In this document: positions 45,331-54,196 of the stretch, piece by piece
Layout of the letters: each line of letters opens with the position of its first letter
Numbering within the stretch: the stretch's first letter is position 1
NCBI GenBank assembly: GCA_040507245.1
Contig: JBEVVH010000001.1
Coordinates: 24,182-88,181, forward strand
Length of the DNA: 64,000 nt
Source of the DNA: Thiodiazotropha sp040507245
GTDB lineage: Bacteria > Pseudomonadota > Gammaproteobacteria > Chromatiales > Chromatiaceae
Direction of reading: 5' to 3'
Translations under genes and position numbers: made by a program
The notes under the pieces: generated by a model
What the model saw: only the letters and a program-made list of their open reading frames with translations
Told to the model about the DNA's origin: nothing
The model's database searches: none

Positions 45331-46171
45331 CAATCCTTTTCCGGGTGAAAACAATACCGGACATATCTGGGACGACAACCTCCGGGAGCTCAGCAACCCG
45401 CCACCACGCTGGTGGATGATCGCCTTCTGGGCGTCGATCATCTGGTGGGTTGCCTACGGCTTCCTGTATCCCATGTGGCCGGTCGGTCAACAGCCGACAC
45501 AGGGTCTCATGGGCTGGAGTCAGATGGATGAGTACCAGAAAGGTGTGGACGAGGTGGAAGCCGTTCGTGCCGAATACGAAACCCAACTCAAAGGCATGAG
45601 TGCCAAAGGGATTCTGGCTGATCCAGGGCTTTCCCAGTACGTGGTGGCTTCGGCCAAGGTACTGTTCGGTGACAACTGTGCGGCCTGTCATGGCGGTGGT
45701 GGTCAAGGCGGTCCCGGGTATCCGGTGCTGGCTGATGATGACTGGCTCTATGGCGGTGCCGTCGAGACCATTCAGCAGACCGTTACCAACGGCCGTCGGG
45801 GTATCATGACGGCTCACGGAAAGATGCTGAGCGACGCTGAGATCGATAGTCTGGCTGACGCGATCATGGCGGGTAATCCGACCTCTGATCCCAACTTTAC
45901 TCAGAAAGGTTGTGTCGCCTGCCATGGCATGGACGGAAAGGGTATGGCTGTACTGGGTTCTGCAAATCTCACTGACGGTATCTACCGGTTCATGCCTGAG
46001 GGAGACCAGACCCTGCGTGATAGCATCAAATACACCATTACCTATGGTGTCAACGATGCCACTGAGCCCAAGACGCGTGATGCTGAAATGCCTGCATTCG
46101 GCGACCGTTTGTCAGATGACGACATTAAGAAGTTGGCCGTCTATGTGCACAGTTTCGGCGGCGGTCAGTAA
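45320..46171 (+). CDS. ccoP: cbb3-type cytochrome c oxidase subunit III (diheme)
   Basis: 283 aa from ATG 45320 (GGAG at 45310-45313); a longer in-frame start at 45218 overlaps ccoQ and is rejected. One N-terminal membrane segment (WWMIAFWASIIWWVAYG) and two haem c motifs, CAACHGG and CVACHG. It accepts electrons from soluble cytochromes. Confidence 0.96.
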   Translation: MADNNPFPGENNTGHIWDDNLRELSNPPPRWWMIAFWASIIWWVAYGFLYPMWPVGQQPTQGLMGWSQMDEYQKGVDEVEAVRAEYETQLKGMSAKGILADPGLSQYVVASAKVLFGDNCAACHGGGGQGGPGYPVLADDDWLYGGAVETIQQTVTNGRRGIMTAHGKMLSDAEIDSLADAIMAGNPTSDPNFTQKGCVACHGMDGKGMAVLGSANLTDGIYRFMPEGDQTLRDSIKYTITYGVNDATEPKTRDAEMPAFGDRLSDDDIKKLAVYVHSFGGGQ

Positions 46172-46209
46172 CCAAGGCTGAGATCGCAGAGCACATTTTT
46201 CCACCATGG

Positions 46210-46236
46210 CCGTGTGAGTCGGGACGACTCACACGG
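46210..46236 (+). other. Perfect 11-bp hairpin between ccoP and the micro-ORF
   Basis: CCGTGTGAGTC (46210-46220) and GACTCACACGG (46226-46236) with a 5-base GGGAC loop. No T-tract, so probably a processing or stability element. Confidence 0.65.
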
Positions 46237-46257
46237 TAGTAAAATAAGGGGATTGCT

Positions 46258-46383
46258 ATGAACGGAGATGCAGTTTTTTGGGGCTCGATCATCAGCGTTG
46301 TGATCTGTGTTGTGATCATCGTTTATCTCGGCTTCAAAGTCGGCAAACTGATCAAGAGCGACGCAGACAAGCACAGCAGCTGA
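46258..46383 (+). CDS. 41-aa single-TM peptide after ccoP (CcoM-like candidate)
   Basis: MNGDAVFWGSIISVV... encodes one membrane helix (residues ~7-25) and a short Lys-rich tail, with an AAGGGG RBS 8 bases upstream. It lies between ccoP and an intrinsic terminator, so it is in the ccoNOQP transcript. Size and FW-start-helix-basic tail resemble CcoM, the ~37-aa extra subunit of Pseudomonas stutzeri cbb3 oxidase. That link is inference. Confidence 0.7.
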   Translation: MNGDAVFWGSIISVVICVVIIVYLGFKVGKLIKSDADKHSS

Positions 46384-46402
46384 ATCAACTGCTGTGACTG
46401 AT

Positions 46403-46428
46403 AAGGGGGGTTTAACCCCCCTTTTTTA
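46403..46428 (+). terminator. Intrinsic terminator of the ccoNOQP transcript
   Basis: AAGGGGGG (46403-46410), loop TTTAA, CCCCCCTT (46416-46423), followed by T's to 46427. Canonical form. Confidence 0.92.
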
Positions 46429-46601
46429 TTGGAAATTTATTCCTCATTCCAAGATTCAGGCATTACTTGAGAATGCGTTCGATTATTAGTTTTCACTGAT
46501 TAATTCTTCCGGACATATTGATAAATCGCATTGGCTGGCAGAACGTCCAGGTCTTATGATTTTTTGTATAATTTTCGCCTGTTTTCAGAGGAGTGGATCC
46601 A

Positions 46602-48035
46602 TTGAGTGCAAATGAGAAAACCGCAACCAAAGAATCGGTTGTAGACGAGCTGTACGCTGAGTCAGCTCACTGGCAACTGAATACTGGCGAAGAGACCATT
46701 CATGCCAAGCGCATGGGGGGTTACTGGCGGAAAATCAAATGGCTCGCCGCTTCTTTCTGGATCATTTTCTTCATTGGGCCCTATCTTCAGTGGGACGGTC
46801 GTCAGGCTATCCTGTTCGATATCCCCAATCGTCAGTTTCACATCCTCGGGGCGACCATTCTGCCTCAGGATTTCTGGATGCTTTCCCTGACACTGTTGTT
46901 CTTTGCCTTGCTGCTTGCGGTAGCAACGGCACTGGCCGGGCGTATCTATTGCGGTTTTTTCTGCTTTCAAACTGTCTGGACAGATATCTTTACCTGGCTG
47001 GAAGACAAGCTCGAGGGTACACCGGCCAAGCGACGGAAACTCGATAAAGAGTCTCTAAGCCTGTCCAAGATACGCATCAAACTTACCAAACATTTGATCT
47101 GGCTGCTGATCTCTGTGATCACCGGCATCAGCTTCGTCGCCTGGTTTTACAATGCTCAGGATCTCTGGCGCGACCTGTTCACCATGCAGGCCAGTCCTGT
47201 TGCCTATGGAACCATTGCCATGTTCACTGCCGGTACCTATGTATTGGCCGGCTACATGCGCGAACAGGCCTGTTTCTGGCTGTGTCCCTATGCGCGCATT
47301 CAGGGTGTCATGATCGATCAGACCACGGTCGTGCCTTCCTACGACTTTCATCGCGGCGAGCCGCGTGGACGTATCGTCAAGGGGCAATCGGAAGATGACC
47401 GCACCACTGGTGATTGTGTGGACTGCAAGCAGTGTATCGCGGTCTGTCCCACCGGCGTGGACATTCGCCAGGGTCAACAGGAAGGCTGTATCATGTGCGC
47501 TCTGTGTATCGATGCCTGTGACGATGTCATGGAGAAGGTAGGGCGTCCCAAGGGGTTGATCCGCTATGTCTCTTACGAGACTCTCGAGGCCAACAAACAA
47601 CCGGTGCCGCTCTACAAACGTCCGCGTGTCTGGGTCTATGGCGCCATCATGTCCCTGGCTCTGGCGGGTATTGTTTATGGCCTGACCTCTCTGGCGCCGC
47701 TGGAGATCAAAGTTCTGCATGACCGTCAGCCGCTCTATGTACTGCAGAGTGATGGCAGCATCCAGAACAAATACACGGTAAAGATACTGAATAAACTTTC
47801 TGAGGATATCCCTGTCACATTGAGTGCCGAAGGTCCTGATGGGTTGATTATGGTAGACCCGGAGGTGGTTACGACGGCGCGGCACGGCATGGTGACTGCA
47901 AGAACCGTGTTTCTGCGGGTTCCAAGAACCATGCTCAAGAGCGAAACCTCACCGGTTGTGTTCAAGGTCCAGGGAAAGCTCGGCGAGCGTGAGATGAGCA
48001 ACACCCGTAAGAGTGTGTTTATTGGTCCCAAGTAG
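46602..48035 (+). CDS. ccoG: cbb3 oxidase maturation protein CcoG (FixG/RdxA)
   Basis: 477 aa. Start TTG 46602 is preferred because GAGGAG (46588-46593) is spaced 8 bases; GTG 46593 overlaps that RBS. Membrane segments at ~50-70, 90-115, 170-190, 200-220 and 355-375; two ferredoxin motifs (CVDCKQCIAVC and CIMCALCIDAC) and a C-terminal Ig-like domain. CcoG reduces Cu(II) for cbb3 assembly. TGTATAAT at 46564-46571 could be a -10 element, giving it its own promoter after the terminator. Confidence 0.95.
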   Translation: MSANEKTATKESVVDELYAESAHWQLNTGEETIHAKRMGGYWRKIKWLAASFWIIFFIGPYLQWDGRQAILFDIPNRQFHILGATILPQDFWMLSLTLLFFALLLAVATALAGRIYCGFFCFQTVWTDIFTWLEDKLEGTPAKRRKLDKESLSLSKIRIKLTKHLIWLLISVITGISFVAWFYNAQDLWRDLFTMQASPVAYGTIAMFTAGTYVLAGYMREQACFWLCPYARIQGVMIDQTTVVPSYDFHRGEPRGRIVKGQSEDDRTTGDCVDCKQCIAVCPTGVDIRQGQQEGCIMCALCIDACDDVMEKVGRPKGLIRYVSYETLEANKQPVPLYKRPRVWVYGAIMSLALAGIVYGLTSLAPLEIKVLHDRQPLYVLQSDGSIQNKYTVKILNKLSEDIPVTLSAEGPDGLIMVDPEVVTTARHGMVTARTVFLRVPRTMLKSETSPVVFKVQGKLGEREMSNTRKSVFIGPK

Positions 48036-48064
48036 TAGGATTGGTACAATAGTCTGAACGGGAG

Positions 48065-48090
48065 GGCGGACAGAGATGTCCGCCTTTTTT
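48065..48090 (+). terminator. Intrinsic terminator after ccoG
   Basis: GGCGGAC (48065-48071), 6-base loop, GTCCGCC (48078-48084), then six T's. Confidence 0.9.
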
Positions 48091-48120
48091 CATTAAGTAT
48101 ATGCGATGTGATTGACAGTT

Positions 48121-48624
48121 ATGGCAGATAAAAATTCAGCATGGCGGAGTCCCTGGGTAATCGCCTGGGCGGCCATGGTCATCATCTTTTTCACGATGAA
48201 CGCGATCATGATCTACCTGGCAGTGGATAACAATCCCGGTCTGGTGGTAGACGATTTTTATGATCGTGGCCAGGACTACGAAAAGAACATGTTGAAACGC
48301 CAGGCCCGCGATCCTCAGTGGCAGATGCGTGTTGAATTGCCGCGTAAGATTGCTGTCTCTGAGACCGTTCTGTGTCGTTTCAACGTTAAGGATCAGGAGG
48401 GAACTCCGATCGATCGGGATGAGGTGGTGTTTCACGCCTACCGACCTTCCGACGCCAAGCAGGACTTTTCGATCCCCATGCGGCGTGTCGGCCCGGGACT
48501 CTACGAGGCAAATGTCAGTTTTCCGCTGGTGGGTGTCTGGGATACGCTGGTGAGTATCCGAAACGGGGATGATGAATATAATGCGCCAAAGAGGATTGGT
48601 GTCGGAATAGACTGGATTCCCTGA
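48121..48624 (+). CDS. ccoH: FixH/CcoH family cbb3 assembly protein
   Basis: 167 aa with one N-terminal membrane segment (PWVIAWAAMVIIFFTMNAIM) and VDDFYDRGQDYEKNM, typical of FixH. Needed for stable assembly of cbb3 oxidase, with the CcoI copper ATPase. ATG 48121 is taken; a TTG 9 bases upstream is in frame. No strong RBS seen. Confidence 0.93.
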   Translation: MADKNSAWRSPWVIAWAAMVIIFFTMNAIMIYLAVDNNPGLVVDDFYDRGQDYEKNMLKRQARDPQWQMRVELPRKIAVSETVLCRFNVKDQEGTPIDRDEVVFHAYRPSDAKQDFSIPMRRVGPGLYEANVSFPLVGVWDTLVSIRNGDDEYNAPKRIGVGIDWIP

Positions 48625-48626
48625 CT

Positions 48627-51122
48627 GTGTCCCGATCAGGCGCTTCAGACCGCTGTTTTCACTGTAATCTTCCAATACCGCCCGATGATGAGGTCCTTGC
48701 ACCCATCGATGGTGAGGAACAGCATTTCTGTTGTCTGGGATGTAAGGCGGTTTGCGAAGCCATCTACGCAGCGGGTCTGGAGGGTTTCTACGACAGAACT
48801 CCCGAGGGACTCGACCTTGCACCCCCTCCGGAGATACCCAAGGAACTTGCCCTCTACGATCTGGACGATGTGCAGTCCGAGTTTGTTGGGGATTTGGGAG
48901 AGGAGCGGGACATACACCTGCTGGTCGAGGGTATTCATTGTGCGGCCTGTGTCTGGCTGATCGAGCACACCCTGACACCCATGCCTGGGATTGTCTCTGC
49001 CCAGGTCAACCTTTCGGGCAAACGACTCCATGTGAAATGGCACAATAATGCCATCACCTTGTCTCAGATCATCAAGCGACTCGGTGAAATCGGGTATTCG
49101 GCGGTGCCTTACGATCCGGAAGCTGCGGAAGGCGCACTGAAGAAACAGAATCGTCATCTCTTATATCGAATGGCCTTTGCCGCCTTCGGTATGATGAATC
49201 TGATGTGGATCTCCATTGCCTTGTATGCCGGCGCCAATGAAGGTGAGTTTCGGCATATGTTTCACTGGATCGGTTTCGCCCTGGCCACCCCTGTACTGCT
49301 CTATTCCGGATTCCCGTTTTACAAAGGGGCATGGTCAGGTTTGCGCAATCTGCATCTTGGGATGGACCTGCCCATCGCAATCGGTGCAACCATCACCTAT
49401 CTCTACTCGGTGTACATTACGGTAACGGGTAGTGTCCAGGGTGAGGTTTATTACGATACGGTTGTGAATTTCATGTTTGTGATTCTAGTCGGCCGTTATC
49501 TTGAGGCGATGTCGAAGCGACAGGCTGTTGCCGCCACACAGCGGTTGCTTGATCTGCAGCCACGGGTTGCAACCCGCATCGATTCGGACGGAACGGAAAA
49601 AGTCGTTCCCATCCGGGCGGTTGCGATCGGCGAGCGGATACGGGTCAAGCCGGGTGAACGAATGCCGGTGGATGGGGTGGTCGTGGAGGGGCGCAGCACC
49701 CTGGACGAGTCCATGTTGACCGGTGAATCTCAGCCGGTAGTCAAAACACCGGGAGAATCGGTGTCTGCGGGCACCATCAATGGTCACGGAGTTTTGGCGG
49801 TTGAGGTCTCGGGCTTACTGAAAAACACCGCATTGGGCCGGATCATACGTCTGGTCGAGGAGGCGCAGGGTTCCAAGGCGCCCATACAGTGTCTGGCTGA
49901 TCAGATCGTGCCCTGGTTCGTAGCGGTGACCTTGGGATTGGGCACGCTGACCTTCCTGTATTGGTTCTCGACCGATTTCGAGGTTGCGCTGCTTGCTGCG
50001 ACCTCCGTACTGATCATCACCTGTCCCTGCGCCTTTGGTCTGGCTACACCTATGTCAATCGCAGTGGCATCTGGATTAGGCGCCAAATACGGTATTCTGG
50101 TGAAGAATGGCGAGGTGCTGGAAACGCTCTCAACCATCAACCATGTGGTGTTTGACAAGACCGGTACCCTCACGGAAGGAGGGTTGTCAGTGGTCGCGAT
50201 ACACCTGGATGGGACCTCCTGGCAGGAACACCAGGAACCTTCTGAGGAGATACTCAGCCTGATGGGTAAACTGACGGCCATTGAGCGTCAATCCGAACAC
50301 CCGGTTGCCGCCTCTGTGGTGAACTGGAGTGATCATTACCTGGAGGGCGCACAACGCTTAGCCTGCCGGAATTTCGAGTATGTTCCGGGACTGGGCATCA
50401 CCGCCGAAGTGGCGGGCGATCGGATCTGTATTGGAAACGAGGGGTTGCTCAGCCGGGAAAACTGTCAAGGTTCCGAGGCTATCGATGCTCGGGTCAGGCA
50501 ACTGGATGAACAGGGTGTGGGCTCTTTCCGGGTGGCGGTAAACGGATATACCCTGGGGTTGGTGGCGGTTGAAGATCGTATCAGGTCCGATGCCAAGGAC
50601 TTGATCTCGGCCCTTAAAGCCGAGGGCATGCAGGTGACCCTGTTGAGCGGTGATCGGCGACGGGCTGCCGAAGCGATTGCGGAACGTCTGGGGGGCATGG
50701 AGGTCATAGCTGAGGTCATGCCTGAACAGAAGGATCAGGTCATCCGTCAGTTGCAAGCGGATGGAAAGCGGGTTGCCATGGTGGGTGACGGTGTCAATGA
50801 TGCCCCGGCTCTGGTGCGCGCCGACGTGGGAATTGCGATGGGTTCGGGGACTGATGTATCGATAGCCAGTGCCGATATCGTCTTGATGAGCAGCGAACTG
50901 GAACGGGTTCGCCTGGCAATTGCCCTGTCTCGGCGTACCCTGCGTACGATCCGGCAAAACATCGGGATCTCGATCACCTACAATATCATTATGGTGCCGC
51001 TCGCCATGAGTGCCATCGTGACCCCGCTGGTGGCTGCTATCTCCATGCCTATGAGTTCACTTGCGGTCATCGGTAATTCAGCGCGTATACGTACCCTGTT
51101 CCGGGGTGTCAGGGCGGGTTGA
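48627..51122 (+). CDS. ccoI: Copper-exporting P1B ATPase for cbb3 assembly (CcoI/FixI)
   Basis: 831 aa, GTG start 2 bases after the ccoH stop. N-terminal Cys-rich metal-binding part (CFHCNLPI ... FCCLGCKAVC), then an HMA domain with CAAC near residue 109, eight membrane segments, the CPC ion motif (TCPCAFGLATP), phosphorylation site DKTGTLTEG and hinge VGDGVNDAPAL. Delivers copper for the CuB site of cbb3. Context in ccoGHIS separates it from general CopA. Confidence 0.96.
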   Translation: MSRSGASDRCFHCNLPIPPDDEVLAPIDGEEQHFCCLGCKAVCEAIYAAGLEGFYDRTPEGLDLAPPPEIPKELALYDLDDVQSEFVGDLGEERDIHLLVEGIHCAACVWLIEHTLTPMPGIVSAQVNLSGKRLHVKWHNNAITLSQIIKRLGEIGYSAVPYDPEAAEGALKKQNRHLLYRMAFAAFGMMNLMWISIALYAGANEGEFRHMFHWIGFALATPVLLYSGFPFYKGAWSGLRNLHLGMDLPIAIGATITYLYSVYITVTGSVQGEVYYDTVVNFMFVILVGRYLEAMSKRQAVAATQRLLDLQPRVATRIDSDGTEKVVPIRAVAIGERIRVKPGERMPVDGVVVEGRSTLDESMLTGESQPVVKTPGESVSAGTINGHGVLAVEVSGLLKNTALGRIIRLVEEAQGSKAPIQCLADQIVPWFVAVTLGLGTLTFLYWFSTDFEVALLAATSVLIITCPCAFGLATPMSIAVASGLGAKYGILVKNGEVLETLSTINHVVFDKTGTLTEGGLSVVAIHLDGTSWQEHQEPSEEILSLMGKLTAIERQSEHPVAASVVNWSDHYLEGAQRLACRNFEYVPGLGITAEVAGDRICIGNEGLLSRENCQGSEAIDARVRQLDEQGVGSFRVAVNGYTLGLVAVEDRIRSDAKDLISALKAEGMQVTLLSGDRRRAAEAIAERLGGMEVIAEVMPEQKDQVIRQLQADGKRVAMVGDGVNDAPALVRADVGIAMGSGTDVSIASADIVLMSSELERVRLAIALSRRTLRTIRQNIGISITYNIIMVPLAMSAIVTPLVAAISMPMSSLAVIGNSARIRTLFRGVRAG

Positions 51123-51236
51123 GGTTGATTCTAAGGGTACGCTGCGGATGATTTCAAGGCGTCATCGCCGGGCGCGACGGGTTGGGGTGATTCACAGATG
51201 ATGTTTGACTAATCGTTGTTCTGACGGAGCGCTGGG

Positions 51237-51449
51237 ATGGATGTAATCTATGGTTTGATACCCGGGATGATCCTGTTGGGGTTGGCTGCGGTGGCGGTGC
51301 TGTTCTGGGCCGCGCGAACGGGTCAGTTCGATGACCTGGAGGGTGAGGCACACCGTATTCTCATGGATGACAATGCCTCGAAAGGTCGCAGGAAAAGAGT
51401 CCCAAAACAAATGATGCCCGATGCGGAGGACCAGGATCAGTCGAACTGA
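51237..51449 (+). CDS. ccoS: cbb3 oxidase assembly protein CcoS
   Basis: 70 aa with one membrane segment (YGLIPGMILLGLAAVAVLFW) followed by AARTGQFDDLEGEAHRIL, the diagnostic CcoS/FixS signature. Last gene of the ccoGHIS assembly group. Confidence 0.96.
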   Translation: MDVIYGLIPGMILLGLAAVAVLFWAARTGQFDDLEGEAHRILMDDNASKGRRKRVPKQMMPDAEDQDQSN

Positions 51450-51471
51450 GCCCTGATTTGTCCGGACGCGG

Positions 51472-52167
51472 TCATTTCGTTTCGTGATTCGCTTCATATT
51501 GCCGATTGTTCTGTTCGATCTGCTGTATAAAGGCATCCACCCGTTTCAATGGCATGTATTGCAGCAGTTCCCGGCCTTCCGGATTAAGACCGATACTCAA
51601 TCCCTTGCCGGGGTATATCCATTGGGTGATGCCTGTTTCAGTTTCCGTGATTTTATCCGCCGGTTCTCCAAACAGGCGTAGCACGAGTTCCTCATCCAGA
51701 TTCGCCGCGGGTACGTAGTTGATCAGCGTGATGGGGAGTTGCGCGGCAAATACCTGATCATCGGTGCTCAGCGCAATCTTATGGGTGGTGTCTGAGGTTC
51801 GGCTGATACGGGAACCCCGTTCCATCATCTGCTCCAGCTGTGTCCGGTCGGTCCTCAGGGTCAGTATGATATCTGCGCGTAATCCGCTGAGAAACACCCG
51901 TTCGAAGTAGGCCTCGAGTGCCGGTATCCCCTGATCACTGACGAAAATGTTCAGTTTTCCCTGATCCTGAAAGGTGTCACGGACGAGTTGCAGGTTGCTT
52001 TCGTCGAGTGTCAGTCCAAACACCTGCACCTGCTGTTGCTCAGTGATTTGAATGTCCCAGGGGAGTTTTGGGTCACTGTCGGCCTTGCGGCCTCCTGGCA
52101 GCAGGATGGCGAGGGCAACCGCTACCAGAGACAGCGAGACAACCCAGATGATAATCTTCTTTTCCAT
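51472..52167 (-). CDS. Membrane-anchored hypothetical protein
   Basis: 231 aa from ATG at 52167; the open frame extends upstream but the MEKKIIIW start followed by one membrane segment (residues ~4-24) is natural. The remainder is predicted to be periplasmic, with no cysteine and no recognised domain. Convergent with ccoS, 22 bases away. Function not known. Confidence 0.75.
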   Translation of the reverse strand: MEKKIIIWVVSLSLVAVALAILLPGGRKADSDPKLPWDIQITEQQQVQVFGLTLDESNLQLVRDTFQDQGKLNIFVSDQGIPALEAYFERVFLSGLRADIILTLRTDRTQLEQMMERGSRISRTSDTTHKIALSTDDQVFAAQLPITLINYVPAANLDEELVLRLFGEPADKITETETGITQWIYPGKGLSIGLNPEGRELLQYMPLKRVDAFIQQIEQNNRQYEANHETK

Positions 52168-52375
52168 TACAATCCGATCAGGTTCAGTTACAGCTTGGGC
52201 GGTGATACGGTCCGCATTGCTCCGTATCGTCACGCCAACGCATTTCAAGGGACTTGGAATGGTATACTCAACCGTTAACGGGATGGGTAGTCATTCCTAT
52301 CAGGATGGCGCGACTCGTCAGCGGGCTATTGTAACCCGGACGGGCATCGCTTGATACGAAAGCGAGGATTCTACA

Positions 52376-52519
52376 ATGGGCAATGGTTTGTGGTTTATAA
52401 CAATTCTCAAGGAGCAGCCCTGGATCGGTTTGGTAATCGGTATCGTGTTGTTTCTGCTGCTTTTTATGTTGAAGAAGTGGCTGGTTGCCAAAATGATGGG
52501 AAGTCAGGAAGAGAACTGA
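52376..52519 (+). CDS. 47-aa single-TM micro-protein
   Basis: ATG 52376 with GAGGA 8 bases upstream. One strongly hydrophobic helix (IGLVIGIVLFLLLFML) with basic residues after it (KKW..AK) and a short QEEN tail. No family recognised. The protein-like profile and RBS make it a likely gene. Confidence 0.6.
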   Translation: MGNGLWFITILKEQPWIGLVIGIVLFLLLFMLKKWLVAKMMGSQEEN

Positions 52520-52852
52520 TCGACCTCTGATAGTATATCCGGGACGGGAAGGATCGCTGTCCAACCGGTTGTGGCAAGCCGGCGAGCCAAGGGGGTGCAT
52601 CAGGAGGGTGCTGTTTCTCCGGGCGGATGACATTTGAGTGCCAGGGCGTCAGATGCTGTTACCCGAGTGGGAATGACGGGGAATTCTGCTGCGATGGATA
52701 TTCTGTTGACTGGGACATCTATGGATGGCGGACACCAGGTCGGTATTGGATGGGCGGATGGCCGATCTGATTGAACCGTACCTGCTGTGACCTCTGGCTT
52801 GTCCTTTCAACCAACACCATAACTTAGCGAGCTGTCGGGTAACACTGATTCC
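52520..52852. other. Intergenic stretch without a convincing gene
   Basis: No RBS-linked frame, repeat or terminator seen. A minus-strand frame reaching in from 52268 is antisense to the 47-aa gene and looks non-coding. Confidence 0.45.
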
Positions 52853-53419
52853 ATGAAATTCGAGATCTCAGATGACTTGGTGCATAAGGCCAAGATTCCC
52901 CATGATATTTTTCTCACCAATCTGATCGGCAACCACATACTGTGGTTCGTTGCCGCGCTTGGATTGGTGAGCTCCTATTGGCAGCCATTGGCCCTGGTGC
53001 CGATCGTTTCCCTCAGTCTGTTGATCTATACACTCAGGCGTGCAAAACAGTCCAAGACCCAGGATCACTGGTTTGTCTATGTGCACTGGCAGATCGCCGC
53101 CGAACGCAGCCGGCTTTTTATCTACATGCTGCTGGCTGTGATCAGTGTGTGGGTGTTCGGCTGGATCGGTTTTACCTACCTGGGGATGAAAAAAGTGGCG
53201 GTCATGGCGATGATCGGCGGGGTGGGTATACTCCCGATCATGGTCAGCGTGTTGATCCTGATCCTTATGGAATCCGATGCGCTTCATCAGGCCGCCCAGC
53301 GGCGACTGAGCAAGCGGGTGGTTGAAAAATACCCCTACCCGGATGATGTAGTGGTTTTGGAAGATGATTCGGAGAACGCATCGGATCACACCGAGGCCGG
53401 CAACGGCACGCCGTCCTAG
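52853..53419 (+). CDS. Hypothetical inner-membrane protein (four TM)
   Basis: 188 aa with four hydrophobic segments (about residues 28-45, 46-62, 90-110 and 118-142), charged cytoplasmic ends and an acidic C-terminal tail. No recognised motif. It stands alone; 255 bases of apparently non-coding sequence follow. Confidence 0.75.
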   Translation: MKFEISDDLVHKAKIPHDIFLTNLIGNHILWFVAALGLVSSYWQPLALVPIVSLSLLIYTLRRAKQSKTQDHWFVYVHWQIAAERSRLFIYMLLAVISVWVFGWIGFTYLGMKKVAVMAMIGGVGILPIMVSVLILILMESDALHQAAQRRLSKRVVEKYPYPDDVVVLEDDSENASDHTEAGNGTPS

Positions 53420-53674
53420 GGTCTGCTAGAACTGCTTTGGAGTGTAGAAGCTGAATGGGCCTGATCCAGTCTCGCTACATGAGCGAATGATAATGCCGTT
53501 GGGTGGTCGGACAGTCCCAGCCTACGGGTTGGAACTGAAAAAGTGCCAGTCAGTGCTGGTCGTCGTCCATCTGGAACAACCAGGCGTCTCTCGCTGCACC
53601 CGCAGGAGTATGCCTTTGCCGGTGTTTTCAGGTCCGATAGGGTGTAATGAATTAAGTGTCAACGGGCCCTGGGT

Positions 53675-54052
53675 TCAGGGGTTGATGGTGAAGAGTGCGG
53701 CTGCCACCTGGCGCCCTTCCGACATCAGGATGTTGAAGGTACGGCAAGCGGCCGCAGTGTCCATCACTTCAAGCCCGATCCGAGCGTCAAACAGGGGATA
53801 GGTCAGGGCCGGAGTCGGAAAACGCTGTTTTGATCCGGTGCCGAGAATCACGATCTCAGATCCCAGCTTGGCCAGTTGCACGAAATCTTCCGGAGTAAGG
53901 TCATCAAAACTGGCGGGGCGCCATTGGGGTATGACCTGATTCGGCATCACCAGCAGGTTTTCCCGATAGATAATCCCGTTGACCGTGATTTTACCGTTTG
54001 CATAGTGCTGGATGGCGTATCCGCCGCCCGGTTCATCGAGTATGAATTTCAT
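53675..54052 (-). CDS. Mth938-like (DUF498/NDUFAF3-type) protein
   Basis: 125 aa with the Mth938/DUF498 pattern: GYAIQHYANGKITVNG at the start, EIVILGTGSKQRFP in the middle and MDTAAACRTFNIL late. The eukaryotic member NDUFAF3 assists complex I assembly; bacterial roles are unclear. Single gene on the minus strand, divergent from alaC. Confidence 0.9.
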   Translation of the reverse strand: MKFILDEPGGGYAIQHYANGKITVNGIIYRENLLVMPNQVIPQWRPASFDDLTPEDFVQLAKLGSEIVILGTGSKQRFPTPALTYPLFDARIGLEVMDTAAACRTFNILMSEGRQVAAALFTINP

Positions 54053-54196
54053 ATCTCGACCTTACCCCAATAGCGATCATCGAAAAAGCCCCGGGCCTTG
54101 CTCCTCCGGGCATCCAGGAGCGATCTGACCAATTGATCTTTTTTAGGGGGTCAGTTAACTTTGTACCCTTTGGTCCAACTAAATGCTGAGGTATCT

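Noticed and set aside
52268..52633. 121-codon minus-strand frame
   Set aside because: Antisense to the 47-aa membrane gene, low-complexity polar composition, no RBS.
53487..53801. 104-codon plus-strand frame
   Set aside because: Overlaps the well-supported Mth938-like gene on the other strand and shows no family pattern.
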